Below are positions 15,084 through 23,707 of a stretch of DNA of 64,000 nt, piece by piece. The stretch's first letter is position 1, and every line of letters begins with the position of its first letter. The notes under the pieces were generated by a model. The model saw only the letters and a program-made list of their open reading frames with translations. It was not told the DNA's origin and did not search any database. A program made the translations under genes and the position numbers. The stretch is from Hyphomonadaceae bacterium UBA5336 (GTDB lineage: Bacteria > Pseudomonadota > Alphaproteobacteria > Caulobacterales > Hyphomonadaceae). The DNA lies in contig DHQO01000033.1 in the NCBI GenBank assembly GCA_002408125.1, positions 27,284 to 91,283 on the forward strand, written 5' to 3'.

Positions 15084-16448
15084 CTATTCGGTGAGCAGCG
15101 GCGACCAGGCCGGGTCGGACGCATCCGTCGGAGTCTGCATCTGCCGCAGGTTCCGCCCCGTCAGGTCGATCGACCAGAGTTCCGGGCCGGCGCCGGGATA
15201 GTCCTCGCGGAAGAAGGCGATCACCCGTCCGTTCGGCGACCAGGTCGGGCCTTCGTCGAGATAGGATTCGGTCAGCAGGCGCTCACCGCGGCCATCAATC
15301 CCGATCACGCCGATATAGAACTTGCCCTGAAGTTGTTTGGTGAAGGCGATGAGATCGCCGCGCGGGCTCCAGACCGGGGTGGAATACCGGCCGGTATCGA
15401 AGGTGATCCGGCAGGCCACATCGCGCCCGCCGCTCGGGCAGGTGCGCGCAGAGCCATCGGTGTTCATGACATAGAGCTGCGGACTGCCGCCGCGGTCGGA
15501 GTTGAACACGATCTCGCTGCCGTCGGGCGACATGGACGGCGAGGTGTCGATCGCCGGATGATCCGTCAAACGCCGGCTCTGACGCGTGCGCAGATCCATG
15601 ATGTAGAGATCGGAATTGCCGTTCTGGGCGCGCGAGAACAACACGCTTGTCCCGTCCGGGGAAAAGCGCGGGGCGAAGGTCATGCCGGAGAAATTGCCGA
15701 GCACTTCCTGGCGGCCATTGGAGATGTTGAACAGGTAGACCCGCGCCTGGCCACCCTCATAGGACATGTAGGTGATGATCTGGTCGGAGGCGGAAAAGCG
15801 CGGCGTGATGATGGTGTACACACCTGTCGTCAGTTCCTGATAGTTCGCGCCGTCGGCATCCATGATGGCGAGCTTCTTCACCCGCTCGGTCTTCGGCCCG
15901 CTCTCGGCGATGAAGACGATCCGCGAATTGAGATAGCCGTCCTCGCCGGTCAGGCGGGTATAGATCGCATCGGCGGCCTGGTGGCCGAGGGTGCGCATAT
16001 AGTCCGGCGCCAGCGCGCCCTGATAACCGGGCTGGCTGTTGAGGCGATAGAGCTGGCCACCATTGATGTCCCACAGGCGCAGGGACAGCACCACGCGGCC
16101 ATCGCCGAGCACGTCCACCTCGCCGACGACGAGGCCGTCGACATTGATCACCCGCCAATCGGCAAAGCGCGGCTCGACATTGAGATCGAGATCGCGCTGG
16201 ATGAAGGCGCCTTCCTCGGCCAGGTCGAAAAGGCCGGTCATCTGCAGGTCATTGCGGACCACTTCGGTGAGCTCTTCGACATAGGGCTCGGCCTCAGGGC
16301 TCGCGGCGGTGAACTGCGGCACGGCAATCGGATAGGGCTTGAACGTCCCCTCGCCGACATTGACCACGATCTGGGCATGGGCGGCCGGCAGCGTGGCCGC
16401 CAGGGGCGCGACCAGCACGGCCAACACCATCAAGAGACGTTTCAGCAT
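15084..16448 (-). CDS. tolB: Tol-Pal system protein TolB
   Basis: Periplasmic beta-propeller that contacts Pal and TolA. Signal peptide at residues 1-26 (ends AAHA). The N-terminal alpha/beta domain spans roughly 30-165, and the six-bladed propeller follows, with TolB/WD40-like repeats: RFSASDQIITYMS, RFSPDGTSVLFSRAQNGNSDLYIMDL, SMSPDGSEIVFNSDRGGSPQLYVMN, WSPRGDLIAFTKQ and WSPNGRVIAFFRE. Length 454 is slightly above E. coli TolB. ATG 16448 begins the signal peptide directly; an upstream in-frame start adds seven residues. It starts 23 bp after the stop of tolA. Confidence 0.97.
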   Translation of the reverse strand: MLKRLLMVLAVLVAPLAATLPAAHAQIVVNVGEGTFKPYPIAVPQFTAASPEAEPYVEELTEVVRNDLQMTGLFDLAEEGAFIQRDLDLNVEPRFADWRVINVDGLVVGEVDVLGDGRVVLSLRLWDINGGQLYRLNSQPGYQGALAPDYMRTLGHQAADAIYTRLTGEDGYLNSRIVFIAESGPKTERVKKLAIMDADGANYQELTTGVYTIITPRFSASDQIITYMSYEGGQARVYLFNISNGRQEVLGNFSGMTFAPRFSPDGTSVLFSRAQNGNSDLYIMDLRTRQSRRLTDHPAIDTSPSMSPDGSEIVFNSDRGGSPQLYVMNTDGSARTCPSGGRDVACRITFDTGRYSTPVWSPRGDLIAFTKQLQGKFYIGVIGIDGRGERLLTESYLDEGPTWSPNGRVIAFFREDYPGAGPELWSIDLTGRNLRQMQTPTDASDPAWSPLLTE

Positions 16449-16471
16449 GGGGATACCTCTTTCTCGCAACT

Positions 16472-17368
16472 CTAGTTCCTATAGGCCGGGCCGATATTCA
16501 AGGTGACCTCGTCCCAGTCATCGTAATAATCCAACGCCCCTTCGGGCAGGCGGTAGGGCGCGCACTTGCGCACCGCGCGCAAGGCACGTTCGATGGCCAC
16601 GCCCATGGACCGGTCGCCAATCGGAGGCCGGGCGGGATCGACCAGATCGGGGCCATTCTTGATCGAACCGTCGCGGTTCAGCTCGACCCTGACAACGACG
16701 TTCAGGCGCTCCGGATTGGGCAGATCGACAACATCGTCCCAGCAGATACGCATCTGGTTATTGATCAGCGCGACAACATTCGCCGTGTTCCCGGTCTGCT
16801 CGCCGGCGCCGCGCCTGGCTTCGCTGGCGCGTGGCTGCTCGTCTTCCAGAACCTCCTGTGGCGGCGGGGCCGGATTGGCGCGGGTACGCTCGCGCGGGGT
16901 GCGGTCGAACAGGTTCGAGGCATCGCCGAGAATATCGTCGAGCGGGTCTGTCTCGGTCTGGGCCAGCACCGGGCGGTCAGGTTCGGGCTCCGGCTCGGAT
17001 TCCGGTTCGGGCTCGGGTTCTTCCTCGGCCGGGGCAGGCTCCGGCTCAGGCTCGGGTTCCGGCGCAGGCGGGGGTGGTGCAACGGCGGTTTCCGGCTCAG
17101 GCTCGGGTTCCGGTTCGGGCTCTTCCGGCGGGATGGTGTCGAGTTCCTGCAGGTAATCCTCGATCGGCGGGGACTCTTCTGTCTCCGGCTCGGGAGCATC
17201 CACTTCCGGCCGGGCGCGGATATTGGTCTCGTCCGACAGCTCCACGATCTCGATCGGGATCGAGGTGAAAGCCGGCTCGATATCGCGCACCATGGTCGGC
17301 AACACGATGGCGCCCGCTGCGATGACAGCAGCGTGCAGGATAATGGAGGCGGGTAATCCACGCAGCAT
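16472..17368 (-). CDS. tolA: TolA-like protein with Pro/Glu-rich linker
   Basis: Inner-membrane protein carrying the TolQR energy signal across the periplasm to TolB/Pal. One N-terminal TM helix (residues ~8-25, SIILHAAVIAAGAIVLPTMV) is followed by a long acidic Pro/Glu linker (~55-135, tandem PEPE units). The C-terminal TolA/TonB-like domain from ~195 contains ICWDDVVDLP, VVVRVELNRDGSIKNGP and KCAPYRLPE, with one cysteine in each of the first and last segments. The Lys/Ala helical domain II of E. coli TolA is replaced by the proline-rich rod. Identity rests on position between tolR and tolB plus the C-terminal fold. Confidence 0.92.
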   Translation of the reverse strand: MLRGLPASIILHAAVIAAGAIVLPTMVRDIEPAFTSIPIEIVELSDETNIRARPEVDAPEPETEESPPIEDYLQELDTIPPEEPEPEPEPEPETAVAPPPPAPEPEPEPEPAPAEEEPEPEPESEPEPEPDRPVLAQTETDPLDDILGDASNLFDRTPRERTRANPAPPPQEVLEDEQPRASEARRGAGEQTGNTANVVALINNQMRICWDDVVDLPNPERLNVVVRVELNRDGSIKNGPDLVDPARPPIGDRSMGVAIERALRAVRKCAPYRLPEGALDYYDDWDEVTLNIGPAYRN

Positions 17369-17374
17369 TGCGGC

Positions 17375-17821
17375 CTACTGCCCTCCCCGTCCGCGCGGAT
17401 CGGTGACGAAGGCGATCCGGGTGAACCCGGCCGAGGTGATCAGGGCGGTGATGTCCATCACGGCGCCATAGTCGAGCTCGGTGTCGGCGCGCAGATAGAT
17501 CAGTTGGTCATAGCCCTCGCCGGTGATGGCGACGAGCTGGGTGATCAGGTTTTCGCGCTCGACCTCGTTTTCCTCGTTCAGGAAGATCCGGCCATCGGTG
17601 GTCAGCGTAATCGTGAGGGGCTGGTTGGTGGTCGCCTCCAGCTGGCCGGAACTGGTCTTCGGCAGGGTCACCTCTTCCCCACGCACCAGCATGGGCGCGG
17701 TGATCATGAACACGATCAGCAGCACCAGCATGACGTCGACAAAGGGCGTCACATTGATCTCGGCATTCATGCTGCGCCGGCCGCGCTTGCCACCTCCGCT
17801 GGAGCCCAACATCATCGCCAT
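17375..17821 (-). CDS. tolR: Tol-Pal system protein TolR
   Basis: ExbD/TolR-type stator protein. A 148-residue protein with a basic N-terminus, a single TM helix around residues 27-44 (INVTPFVDVMLVLLIVFMIT) that includes the conserved Asp needed for proton use, and a periplasmic domain ending near YGAVMDITALITSAGFTRIAFVT. It begins 2 bp after the tolQ stop and ends 6 bp before the tolA start, so the three are almost certainly co-translated. Confidence 0.97.
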   Translation of the reverse strand: MAMMLGSSGGGKRGRRSMNAEINVTPFVDVMLVLLIVFMITAPMLVRGEEVTLPKTSSGQLEATTNQPLTITLTTDGRIFLNEENEVERENLITQLVAITGEGYDQLIYLRADTELDYGAVMDITALITSAGFTRIAFVTDPRGRGGQ

Positions 17822-17823
17822 GG

Positions 17824-18549
17824 CTACTGGCCCCGCGCTTCGTCGGCCCGGCGCGACAGGCGCACCAGAACATCCTGGGAGAAAGTGTCGAGCTGGTCGG
17901 CGAGCTTGTTCAGGTCGCCGGAAAACTTGTTGTAGAAGATCACCGCCGGGATGGCGGCAACGAGGCCGAGGCCGGTGGCGAACAGGGCCTCGGCGATGGG
18001 GCCGGCCACAGTGGCCAGGCTCGTATCCTGCTGCTGGCCGATATTGATGAAGGCGTTCATGATACCCCAGACCGTGCCGAACAGACCGATAAAGGGCGAC
18101 ACCGAACCAACCGTGGCGAGCACACCCAGGCCGCTCGACTGGCGCCCGACCTCGCGGTCGACCGCGGCACGCATGCTGCGCTCGGCACGCTCGACCATTG
18201 GCGCGGTATCCGTCGCAAGGCCGCGGCGCACATCGTTCCACTCGCGCGAGATGGAGCTGAACACACGGGCAGCCGGATTATCGCCAACGCCCGGCCTTGC
18301 CTCGACATCATCGAGCTGGCCCGACCAGAAGTTCTCTTCATAGTTCAGGGCCTTCTTGCGCGTGCCGCCGAGCGCGAACAACTTTTCCACAATGATCGCC
18401 CAGGACCACACACTCGCCAGCAGCAGGATGACCAGAACGATCTGAACCACGATGTCCGCCCGCAGCAGCAGGTCGATCATGGAAAACGCGGATTCTGTCT
18501 CGACATTTCCAATGCCCGGAACGGCCGCGGCAAGGACAAATGATGTCAT
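17824..18549 (-). CDS. tolQ: Tol-Pal system protein TolQ
   Basis: ExbB/TolQ-type proton-channel subunit. A 241-residue protein with three TM helices: about 30-52 (VVQIVLVILLLASVWSWAIIVE), and two in the C-terminal half (GLGVLATVGSVSPFIGLFGTVWGIM and AEALFATGLGLVAAIPAVIFYN). The Thr/Pro-rich channel signature of the family, VGSVSPFIGLFGTVWGI, is intact. It is separated from ybgC by 195 bp containing a GC-rich hairpin, so the tol genes may start from their own promoter here. Confidence 0.97.
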   Translation of the reverse strand: MTSFVLAAAVPGIGNVETESAFSMIDLLLRADIVVQIVLVILLLASVWSWAIIVEKLFALGGTRKKALNYEENFWSGQLDDVEARPGVGDNPAARVFSSISREWNDVRRGLATDTAPMVERAERSMRAAVDREVGRQSSGLGVLATVGSVSPFIGLFGTVWGIMNAFINIGQQQDTSLATVAGPIAEALFATGLGLVAAIPAVIFYNKFSGDLNKLADQLDTFSQDVLVRLSRRADEARGQ

Positions 18550-18665
18550 GGGTACCCTCTTTCACTCACTCTTGTCCGGCGCAGGGCTTACCAAGCCTTA
18601 CAGCCTCCCCGGCCACTGGACGTGCATTCGGCGTCTTTGGCGAGCAAACTTGACGAAATCGCGGC

Positions 18666-18698
18666 AGCCCGCTCGCATTGCGCAGCGCTTAGCGGGCT
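18666..18698. other. GC-rich hairpin between ybgC and tolQ
   Basis: AGCCCGCT (18666-18673) and AGCGGGCT (18691-18698) form a perfect 8-bp stem with a 17-base loop containing GCATTGCGCAGCG. No T-run follows on either strand, so it is not a classical terminator. It could reduce ybgC read-through into tolQ or act as an mRNA-processing site. Only the symmetry is seen. Confidence 0.45.
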
Positions 18699-18744
18699 AG
18701 AGCCCTTCGGTTAACCACTTGTGCCCATTAAACTGCAGTCAGGA

Positions 18745-19197
18745 TCAGATTGCCTGAAGCTTGTTCGCAAGCCGCTCAACAATTTCCGGCAGGGGCCTGC
18801 GGGGCCGGCCATCTGCATGGATCTGTACGGCAGTAATCTCCCCGGCGGCGATAAGTTCCTCTCCGCGCAGACATTGCTGGGAGAACAGGATCTTGGCGCC
18901 CTTCGTGCCGCGATAGGCGGTCACGATGTCCAGTTCGTCATCGATGCGGGCTGCCGATTTGTAATCCACCTCAGCTCGAATCAGCGTGAAGGCCGCCGGG
19001 TCCTCGCGCTCCAGCAGCACGGTGTGCGAGACGCCCGCATCGCGCATGAAGTCACTGCGCCCGCGCTCGAAGAAGCGCAGATAATTGGCGTGGTACACCA
19101 TGCCGGTGAAATCGGTGTCTTCATAATAGACGCGCACGCGGATCCAGTGGCGGCCCTGGGCGTCGAAATTCTTGGGGTCGAGGTCTGGTCTGGACAT
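18745..19197 (-). CDS. ybgC: Tol-Pal-associated acyl-CoA thioesterase YbgC
   Basis: Hot-dog-fold thioesterase encoded at the head of tol-pal clusters. The signature RVYYEDTDFTGMVYHANYLRFFERGRSDFMRDAG holds the catalytic Asp of the 4HBT family (YEDTDxxGxVYHxNYxxFxERxR). The protein is about 150 residues. The start is uncertain: ATG 19197 gives a compact N-terminus, while ATG 19206 or 19233 would add 3-12 residues. It is divergent from the GT4 glycosyltransferase gene with under 90 bp between them. Confidence 0.95.
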   Translation of the reverse strand: MSRPDLDPKNFDAQGRHWIRVRVYYEDTDFTGMVYHANYLRFFERGRSDFMRDAGVSHTVLLEREDPAAFTLIRAEVDYKSAARIDDELDIVTAYRGTKGAKILFSQQCLRGEELIAAGEITAVQIHADGRPRRPLPEIVERLANKLQAI

Positions 19198-19283
19198 GGC
19201 GCCCTGCATAGCGCCACTCGAAGCCGGCGTCATGATGCGCGGTGTCGCTTTTCCGTGCCGCGAAGCTGTGGCAAACCGCTGAC

Positions 19284-20507
19284 ATGAATCTGATGGATGC
19301 GGTCACGCCCGCCGAGCCAGCGCCCGAAGGGGCCACAGCCTTTCCCGATCTTTCAGGACGCACCATCCTGCAGGTCATCCCCGAGCTGAGCGCCGGCGGG
19401 GCCGAGCGCACCGTGCTGGAAGTGGCCGAAGCCCTGAGCGCGGCCGGCGCCAAGGCACTGGTGGCGAGCCAGGGCGGGCGGCTGGAGAAAGACCTCGAAG
19501 CGCTTGGCGGAGAGCTGATCCGCATGAAGGCGGCCTCGAAGAACCCGCTTGTCCTGCGCGCCAACGCCGCCCTGCTCTCCAGCCTGGTAAAGACGCGCGG
19601 GGTGGACCTCATCCATGCCCGCTCACGTGCGCCGGCCTGGAGCGCGCTTTGGGCCGCCCGGCGCACCGGTACGCCTTTCGTGACCACCTATCACGGCGCC
19701 TACACCGCGCGCTCCGGCCTGAAACGGCTCTATAACAGCGTCATGGCGCGCGCCGACCTGGTGATTGCCAATTCCGAATGGACCGCGGCCCATGTGCACG
19801 AGGAACACGGCGTGGAGCCCGAGCGCATGGTCACCATTCCGCGCGGGGTCGACCTCATGGCCTTCGATCCGGCGCATGTCTCGGCTGAGCGTGTGGCCGC
19901 CCAGCGCGCCAGCTGGGAACTCGACACCAAACCCGGCGACCTTGTCCTGCTGTTGCCCGGCCGGCTGACGCACTGGAAGGGACAAGGCCTGGCGCTGGAT
20001 GCCCTCGCCATCCTCTCGCCGGAAGAGTCCCGGCGCCTGCACCTTGTCTTCCTCGGCGATCCGCAGGGACGCGAGGCCTATGTCACCGCCCTGACGAACA
20101 AGAGCGAGGCGCTCGGCCTGTCTGACCGCGTGCGCTTCCAGCCGCATACGCGCGACATGCCGGCGGCCTATCTGGCCGCCGATATCGTGCTGACGCCGTC
20201 GACCCGTCCGGAAGCTTTCGGACGCACGGCGGCAGAAGCCTCGGCGATGACCCGGCCGGTCATCGCCGCCGACCATGGCGGCGCGCGCGAGACCGTCATT
20301 GAGGGACAGACCGGCACCCGGTTCGAGCCGGGAGACGCTGCCGCCCTCGCCGGAGCAATCCGTACGCTGATGTCCCTGAGAGCCGAGGCGCGCCAGTCTC
20401 TTGGCGAGGCCGGACGGGTTCATGTATTGAAATCTTTCTCAAAACGCGGACTCCAGTTACAAACTCTACAGGTGTATGCCCGGCTCCTGGGTGGGGCGAC
20501 GGAATAG
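19284..20507 (+). CDS. Glycosyltransferase family 4
   Basis: GT-B fold retaining glycosyltransferase of about 407 residues, probably acting on surface polysaccharide or LPS precursors at the inner membrane. The N-terminal domain opens with ILQVIPELSAGGAERTVLEVA. The donor-binding domain has GRLTHWKGQGLALDA, and the EX7E-type segment PSTRPEAFGRTAAEASAMTRPVIAADHGGARETV. ATG 19284 is preferred; an upstream GTG/TTG start is possible but lacks a ribosome site. It is followed 14 bp later by a GT9 gene, so the pair probably works in one glycan pathway. Confidence 0.88.
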   Translation: MNLMDAVTPAEPAPEGATAFPDLSGRTILQVIPELSAGGAERTVLEVAEALSAAGAKALVASQGGRLEKDLEALGGELIRMKAASKNPLVLRANAALLSSLVKTRGVDLIHARSRAPAWSALWAARRTGTPFVTTYHGAYTARSGLKRLYNSVMARADLVIANSEWTAAHVHEEHGVEPERMVTIPRGVDLMAFDPAHVSAERVAAQRASWELDTKPGDLVLLLPGRLTHWKGQGLALDALAILSPEESRRLHLVFLGDPQGREAYVTALTNKSEALGLSDRVRFQPHTRDMPAAYLAADIVLTPSTRPEAFGRTAAEASAMTRPVIAADHGGARETVIEGQTGTRFEPGDAAALAGAIRTLMSLRAEARQSLGEAGRVHVLKSFSKRGLQLQTLQVYARLLGGATE

Positions 20508-20521
20508 GGGACAAAACCCGC

Positions 20522-21550
20522 ATGCCTGATCCGGTACCGAATTCCCGGGCCAAGAACCCTGGCAAGGCGGCCATGTCCGTGCTGGCGATCCGCCAGGGCG
20601 AACCGCGTGACCTGATCCTGGCCGTGGGGGCGCTGAAAGCGATCAGCGATGCCCATCCGCGCGCCAAGCTCACGCTTGTCACCAGCCCGGCCTCGGAAGC
20701 CTTCGCCAAGGTCTGCCCATTCGTGGACGATGTGGTGAGCGACCTGGAGCATGACGACAAGCGGCGCCGGGCCAGCCGGCTCAACGAACTGCGGCGCGCC
20801 GGTTTCGACATGATCTACGACCTGGACGGGGATGCCCGCAGTGCCGCCCTCTTCCAGGCGTTCAAACCGCGCTTTGGCGCGCTGCCGCCCTGGAGCGGGC
20901 CGGCCCCCGGCGCGCCCTTCCCGCCCCCGGAACCGATCGAGGGCATGAACGAGGTCGAGCGCCTGAGCGTGCAGCTCATCGCCGCCGGCACGGTGCCGAT
21001 AGACACGGTGGTGCGGCCCGATCTCGCCTGGGTCCGCCCGGTGCTGAAAAACCCGCCGCGGCTACAGCCGGCCTATTTCGGCATCCAGGCCGATTTTGCC
21101 CTGATCGCCCTGCCCTCGGCCAAGCCCGATACGCCGATGTACTGGCCGAAAGCCGAAGTCGCCGAGCTCTGCCAGCGCCTGACGGAGGCCAAGGTTACAC
21201 CGGTGCTGACCGGCACACGCGATACCGGCCTCTTCGCCCAGGAGGTGGAAATGCAGGTGCGCAGCGCCAAGAACCTTGTCGCGCGGGCAGACACTACCCA
21301 ACTGATCGCCCTGGCCGAGAATGCAAGTGTCGTGATCGGCCCGGACAGCGTGGCCATCCAGGCCGCCGGACTGATGGGAACCCCCTGCATCCTTCTGCGC
21401 GCGGACGAGGCCGTGAAGGTGCGTCAGGATGCGCCGCTCACACCGCAGAAAATCATCTTGCATGATGGCCGGCTCCAGACCATTACCGCCGACACCGTCT
21501 GGCGGACCATGTCGATGTGGAACCTCTTCCCCAATGCCCGTGCGTCTTGA
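20522..21550 (+). CDS. Glycosyltransferase family 9 (heptosyltransferase-like)
   Basis: A 342-residue GT-B protein resembling ADP-heptose:LPS heptosyltransferases. Seen: an N-terminal Rossmann half (VLAIRQGEPRDLILAVGALKAISDAHPRAKLTLVT), a middle MYWPKAEVAELCQRL segment, and the donor site with IGPDSVAIQAAGLMGTPCILL, where the family normally has a T-G-x-x-H block; here it is GPDS. Sugar and acceptor unknown. It is in operon with the GT4 gene, and 63 bp separate it from infC. Confidence 0.85.
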   Translation: MPDPVPNSRAKNPGKAAMSVLAIRQGEPRDLILAVGALKAISDAHPRAKLTLVTSPASEAFAKVCPFVDDVVSDLEHDDKRRRASRLNELRRAGFDMIYDLDGDARSAALFQAFKPRFGALPPWSGPAPGAPFPPPEPIEGMNEVERLSVQLIAAGTVPIDTVVRPDLAWVRPVLKNPPRLQPAYFGIQADFALIALPSAKPDTPMYWPKAEVAELCQRLTEAKVTPVLTGTRDTGLFAQEVEMQVRSAKNLVARADTTQLIALAENASVVIGPDSVAIQAAGLMGTPCILLRADEAVKVRQDAPLTPQKIILHDGRLQTITADTVWRTMSMWNLFPNARAS

Positions 21551-21613
21551 AGATTCGCGCGAAAACAGGCATATTTATCGTCAGTGATTTGCAACAGCTA
21601 AAGGAGATTTGTC

Positions 21614-22153
21614 ATAGCTCGCAGACCCCACGCGGCCGCGCCGCAGAAGAAAACCGGACCTCGCATCAATCGTGACATTCGCGCCGAGAAGGTGCTTCTG
21701 ATCGACGAAAATGGTGAGAAACAGGGTGTCATGCCCCTGATGGCGGCGTTGGATGCCGCCCAGGAAGCAGGACTGGACCTTGTTGAAGTTTCCGGGAACC
21801 AGGATACGCCTGTCTGCAAGATCATCGACTATGGCAAGCTCAAATTCGAAGAACAAAAGAAGAAGGCTGCGGCGCGCAAGAAGCAGAAATCTGCCGATCT
21901 GAAAGAGATCAAGATGCGCCCGAACATCGATACCCACGATTATGAGGTGAAGACCCGGTCCATGGCGCGCTTCTTCGAAGACGGCGACAAGGTGAAGGTC
22001 ACCCTGCGTTTCCGCGGCCGTGAAATGGCTCACCAGCATCTCGGCATGGAGCTTCTCCAGAAGGTGAAGGCCGATTTTGACGAGGTCGCCAAGGTGGAGC
22101 TTGAGCCCAAGCTCGAAGGCCGCCAGATGACCATGGTCATGGCCCCGCGCTAG
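21614..22153 (+). CDS. infC: Translation initiation factor IF-3, AUA start codon
   Basis: IF-3 binds the 30S subunit, checks the start codon and prevents premature joining of 50S. The 179-residue reading begins ARRPHAAAPQKKTGPRINRDI, the normal IF-3 N-terminus, and continues to the conserved RFRGREMAHQHLG and KLEGRQMTMVMAPR. No ATG, GTG or TTG exists upstream in frame between the ribosome site AAAGGAG (21600-21606) and this region. The codon 7 bases after it is ATA (21614-21616), so ATA is the start. IF-3 discriminates against such codons, giving negative autoregulation as for E. coli infC (AUU). The first ATG in frame (21692) would remove conserved residues. Confidence 0.95.
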   Translation: MARRPHAAAPQKKTGPRINRDIRAEKVLLIDENGEKQGVMPLMAALDAAQEAGLDLVEVSGNQDTPVCKIIDYGKLKFEEQKKKAAARKKQKSADLKEIKMRPNIDTHDYEVKTRSMARFFEDGDKVKVTLRFRGREMAHQHLGMELLQKVKADFDEVAKVELEPKLEGRQMTMVMAPR

Positions 22154-22249
22154 GCCCCTCGCCCTCCGGGCGGGCTGCGAACCAGGCGGAACCTCGGCGT
22201 CAGCGCGGAATTATTACCGGCAACAAGATAATAATGAGAGAGGCCGCCG

Positions 22250-22648
22250 ATGAAGACCAGATACACGCTCATTCCCGGCCTCCTCGCGCTTGTGCTGGCA
22301 GCCGCCTGCAGCGCCCCGGCCCCCAGCAGCGATGTGCCTGCCGAGCCGGATGCCCCGGCAGCCGCGCCCGAGACGCCCGCACCCGAAACCACTGAAACCA
22401 CCCCGCCCGAGGGCGAGGCCATGGTGCAGCCGGAATGGGACGGACTCGACCGCGTGCAGGACACCTGCGGCATGAGCGCCGTGCGCGGCTTTCTCGGCCG
22501 CGCGGCCAGCGAGATCCCGGCCGCCCGCCTGCCCGAACAGGTGCGCATCCTGGCCCCCACCGACCAGGCCACGATGGACTATGTCCCGCGCCGGCTGAAC
22601 ATCCTCACCGACGAGGATGGCACGGTGATCGGCTTCAAGTGCGGATAG
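22250..22648 (+). CDS. Peptidase inhibitor I78 family lipoprotein
   Basis: A 132-residue lipoprotein. The signal peptide ends with an LAAAC lipobox near residue 20, followed by a ~45-residue Ala/Pro/Glu linker. The C-terminal ~65 residues match inhibitor I78: DTCGMSAVRGFLGR, then TMDYVPRRLNIL and the terminal GTVIGFKCG, with two cysteines that probably pair. I78 proteins are inhibitor-fold proteins related to fungal serine protease inhibitors; an inhibitory role here is by family only. It stands alone between infC and rpmI. Confidence 0.85.
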   Translation: MKTRYTLIPGLLALVLAAACSAPAPSSDVPAEPDAPAAAPETPAPETTETTPPEGEAMVQPEWDGLDRVQDTCGMSAVRGFLGRAASEIPAARLPEQVRILAPTDQATMDYVPRRLNILTDEDGTVIGFKCG

Positions 22649-22657
22649 CGTAAGTCA

Positions 22658-22810
22658 CCCTCAGCCTCAGGGTGAGCGGAGACGAACCATGAGGCTTGCC
22701 TCTTCCTTGTTGATCCCCGCTTCGCTCCGCTACGCGATGGATCGTGCTCAGGGCTGCTTACTCTCCATCACCCGCCCTCGTCCTTCGTCTCCGCTCAGGA
22801 TGAGGGCTCT
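22658..22810. repeat. Dispersed repeat family A, copy 2 (inverted relative to copy 1)
   Basis: The reverse complement of this segment matches the repeat at 9996-10146 over both ends and the central motif: CCTCATCCTGAGCGGAGACG outermost on one side, CCCTGAGCACGATCCATCGC inside, ATCAACAAGGAAG, then the TGGTTCGTCTCCGCTCACC end. It lies between the I78 lipoprotein gene and the rpmI promoter. Confidence 0.85.
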
Positions 22811-22854
22811 GGGCAGGCAAGGTTGAAAGCCATCATGCATCCGCACAGGCCGGG

Positions 22855-22883
22855 TTGATTCCCCTCTCCTTTTCCGTCATATA
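22855..22883 (+). promoter_or_regulatory. Predicted promoter of rpmI-rplT
   Basis: TTGATT (22855-22860) and CATATA (22878-22883) are separated by 17 bases, a good sigma-70-type pair. Transcription from about 22890 would give a leader of roughly 105 nt before rpmI. The leader holds the small palindrome CGTTCG-GG-CGAACG. In other bacteria L20 represses this operon through leader structure; whether it does here is not visible. Confidence 0.55.
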
Positions 22884-22996
22884 GCGCCGCTTCCGGGCGT
22901 TCGGGCGAACGGCATGCCTTCGCGCCCTTCAACACCAAGTCCAGATCAGGGCCGCTGGCCAGGCCGGCGTGAGCTCGATCTTCAAGGAGAGACGAA

Positions 22997-23197
22997 ATGC
23001 CGAAGATGAAGACCAAGAAGGCCGCTGCAAAGCGGTTCAAGATCACCGCCACGGGCAAGCTGAAGCATGGTGTGGCCGGCAAGCGCCACCGCCTGATCAG
23101 CCACACCGGCAAATACATCCGCCAGAACCGCGGCACCAAGGTCGCCGCCAAGGCCGATGAAGCCCGCGTGAAGAAGTACCTGCCTTACGGCCTGTAA
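22997..23197 (+). CDS. rpmI: 50S ribosomal protein L35
   Basis: Small basic 66-residue ribosomal protein, of standard length. The start MPKMKTKKAAAKRFKITATG and the SHTGKYIRQNRG segment are family hallmarks. A clear AAGGAGAGACGAA ribosome site precedes the ATG. It is followed 47 bp later by rplT, the usual pairing. Confidence 0.99.
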   Translation: MPKMKTKKAAAKRFKITATGKLKHGVAGKRHRLISHTGKYIRQNRGTKVAAKADEARVKKYLPYGL

Positions 23198-23244
23198 GTC
23201 TTACCCCGATCTCGAACCGACACTGATTTAGCAGGAGCCTCTCC

Positions 23245-23607
23245 ATGCCCCGTTCTCGTAACAAGGTGCCCGCTCACGCGCGCCACAAGAAGATCATCGC
23301 CGCCGCCAAGGGCTATCGCGGCCGCCGCAAGAACACCTTCCGCACGGCCAATGCCGCCGTCTGGAAAGCCGGCGAATACGCCTATGTCGGCCGCAAGGTG
23401 AAGAAGCGGAAATTCCGCTCGCTCTGGATCCAGCGCATCAACGCCGCCGTGCGCATCCATGACGATGAGCTGACCTATTCGCGCTTCATTGACGGCCTCA
23501 ACAAGGCCGGCATCGAAATGGACCGCAAGGTCCTCTCCGATCTCGCCATCCGCGAGCCGGACGCCTTCGGCGCCATTGTCCAGCAGGCGAAAGCGGCGCT
23601 GACCTGA
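23245..23607 (+). CDS. rplT: 50S ribosomal protein L20
   Basis: 120-residue L20, needed early in 50S assembly and binding 23S rRNA domain II. The start MPRSRNKVPAHARHKKIIAAAKGYRG reads as the typical basic N-terminal extension, and the C-terminal globular part includes LWIQRINAAVRIHDDELTYSRFIDGL. TAGCAGGAGCC upstream is the ribosome site. A GC-rich inverted sequence follows the stop (GGCCC...GGGGCC around 23620-23641) before pheS. Confidence 0.99.
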   Translation: MPRSRNKVPAHARHKKIIAAAKGYRGRRKNTFRTANAAVWKAGEYAYVGRKVKKRKFRSLWIQRINAAVRIHDDELTYSRFIDGLNKAGIEMDRKVLSDLAIREPDAFGAIVQQAKAALT

Positions 23608-23707
23608 ACCCATTCCCGGCCCTGCTCCCGGCGGGGCCGTATCCGCCGGGATGACAAATCGGAATGAGTTGCTAAACACCCGGCTCATCGCAGCAGGGCC
23701 GTTACCC

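Noticed and set aside
22658..22810. The inverted ends of repeat A as an insertion sequence
   Set aside because: The element is only ~150 bp with no transposase and no visible target duplication, so it is listed as a repeat, not a mobile element.
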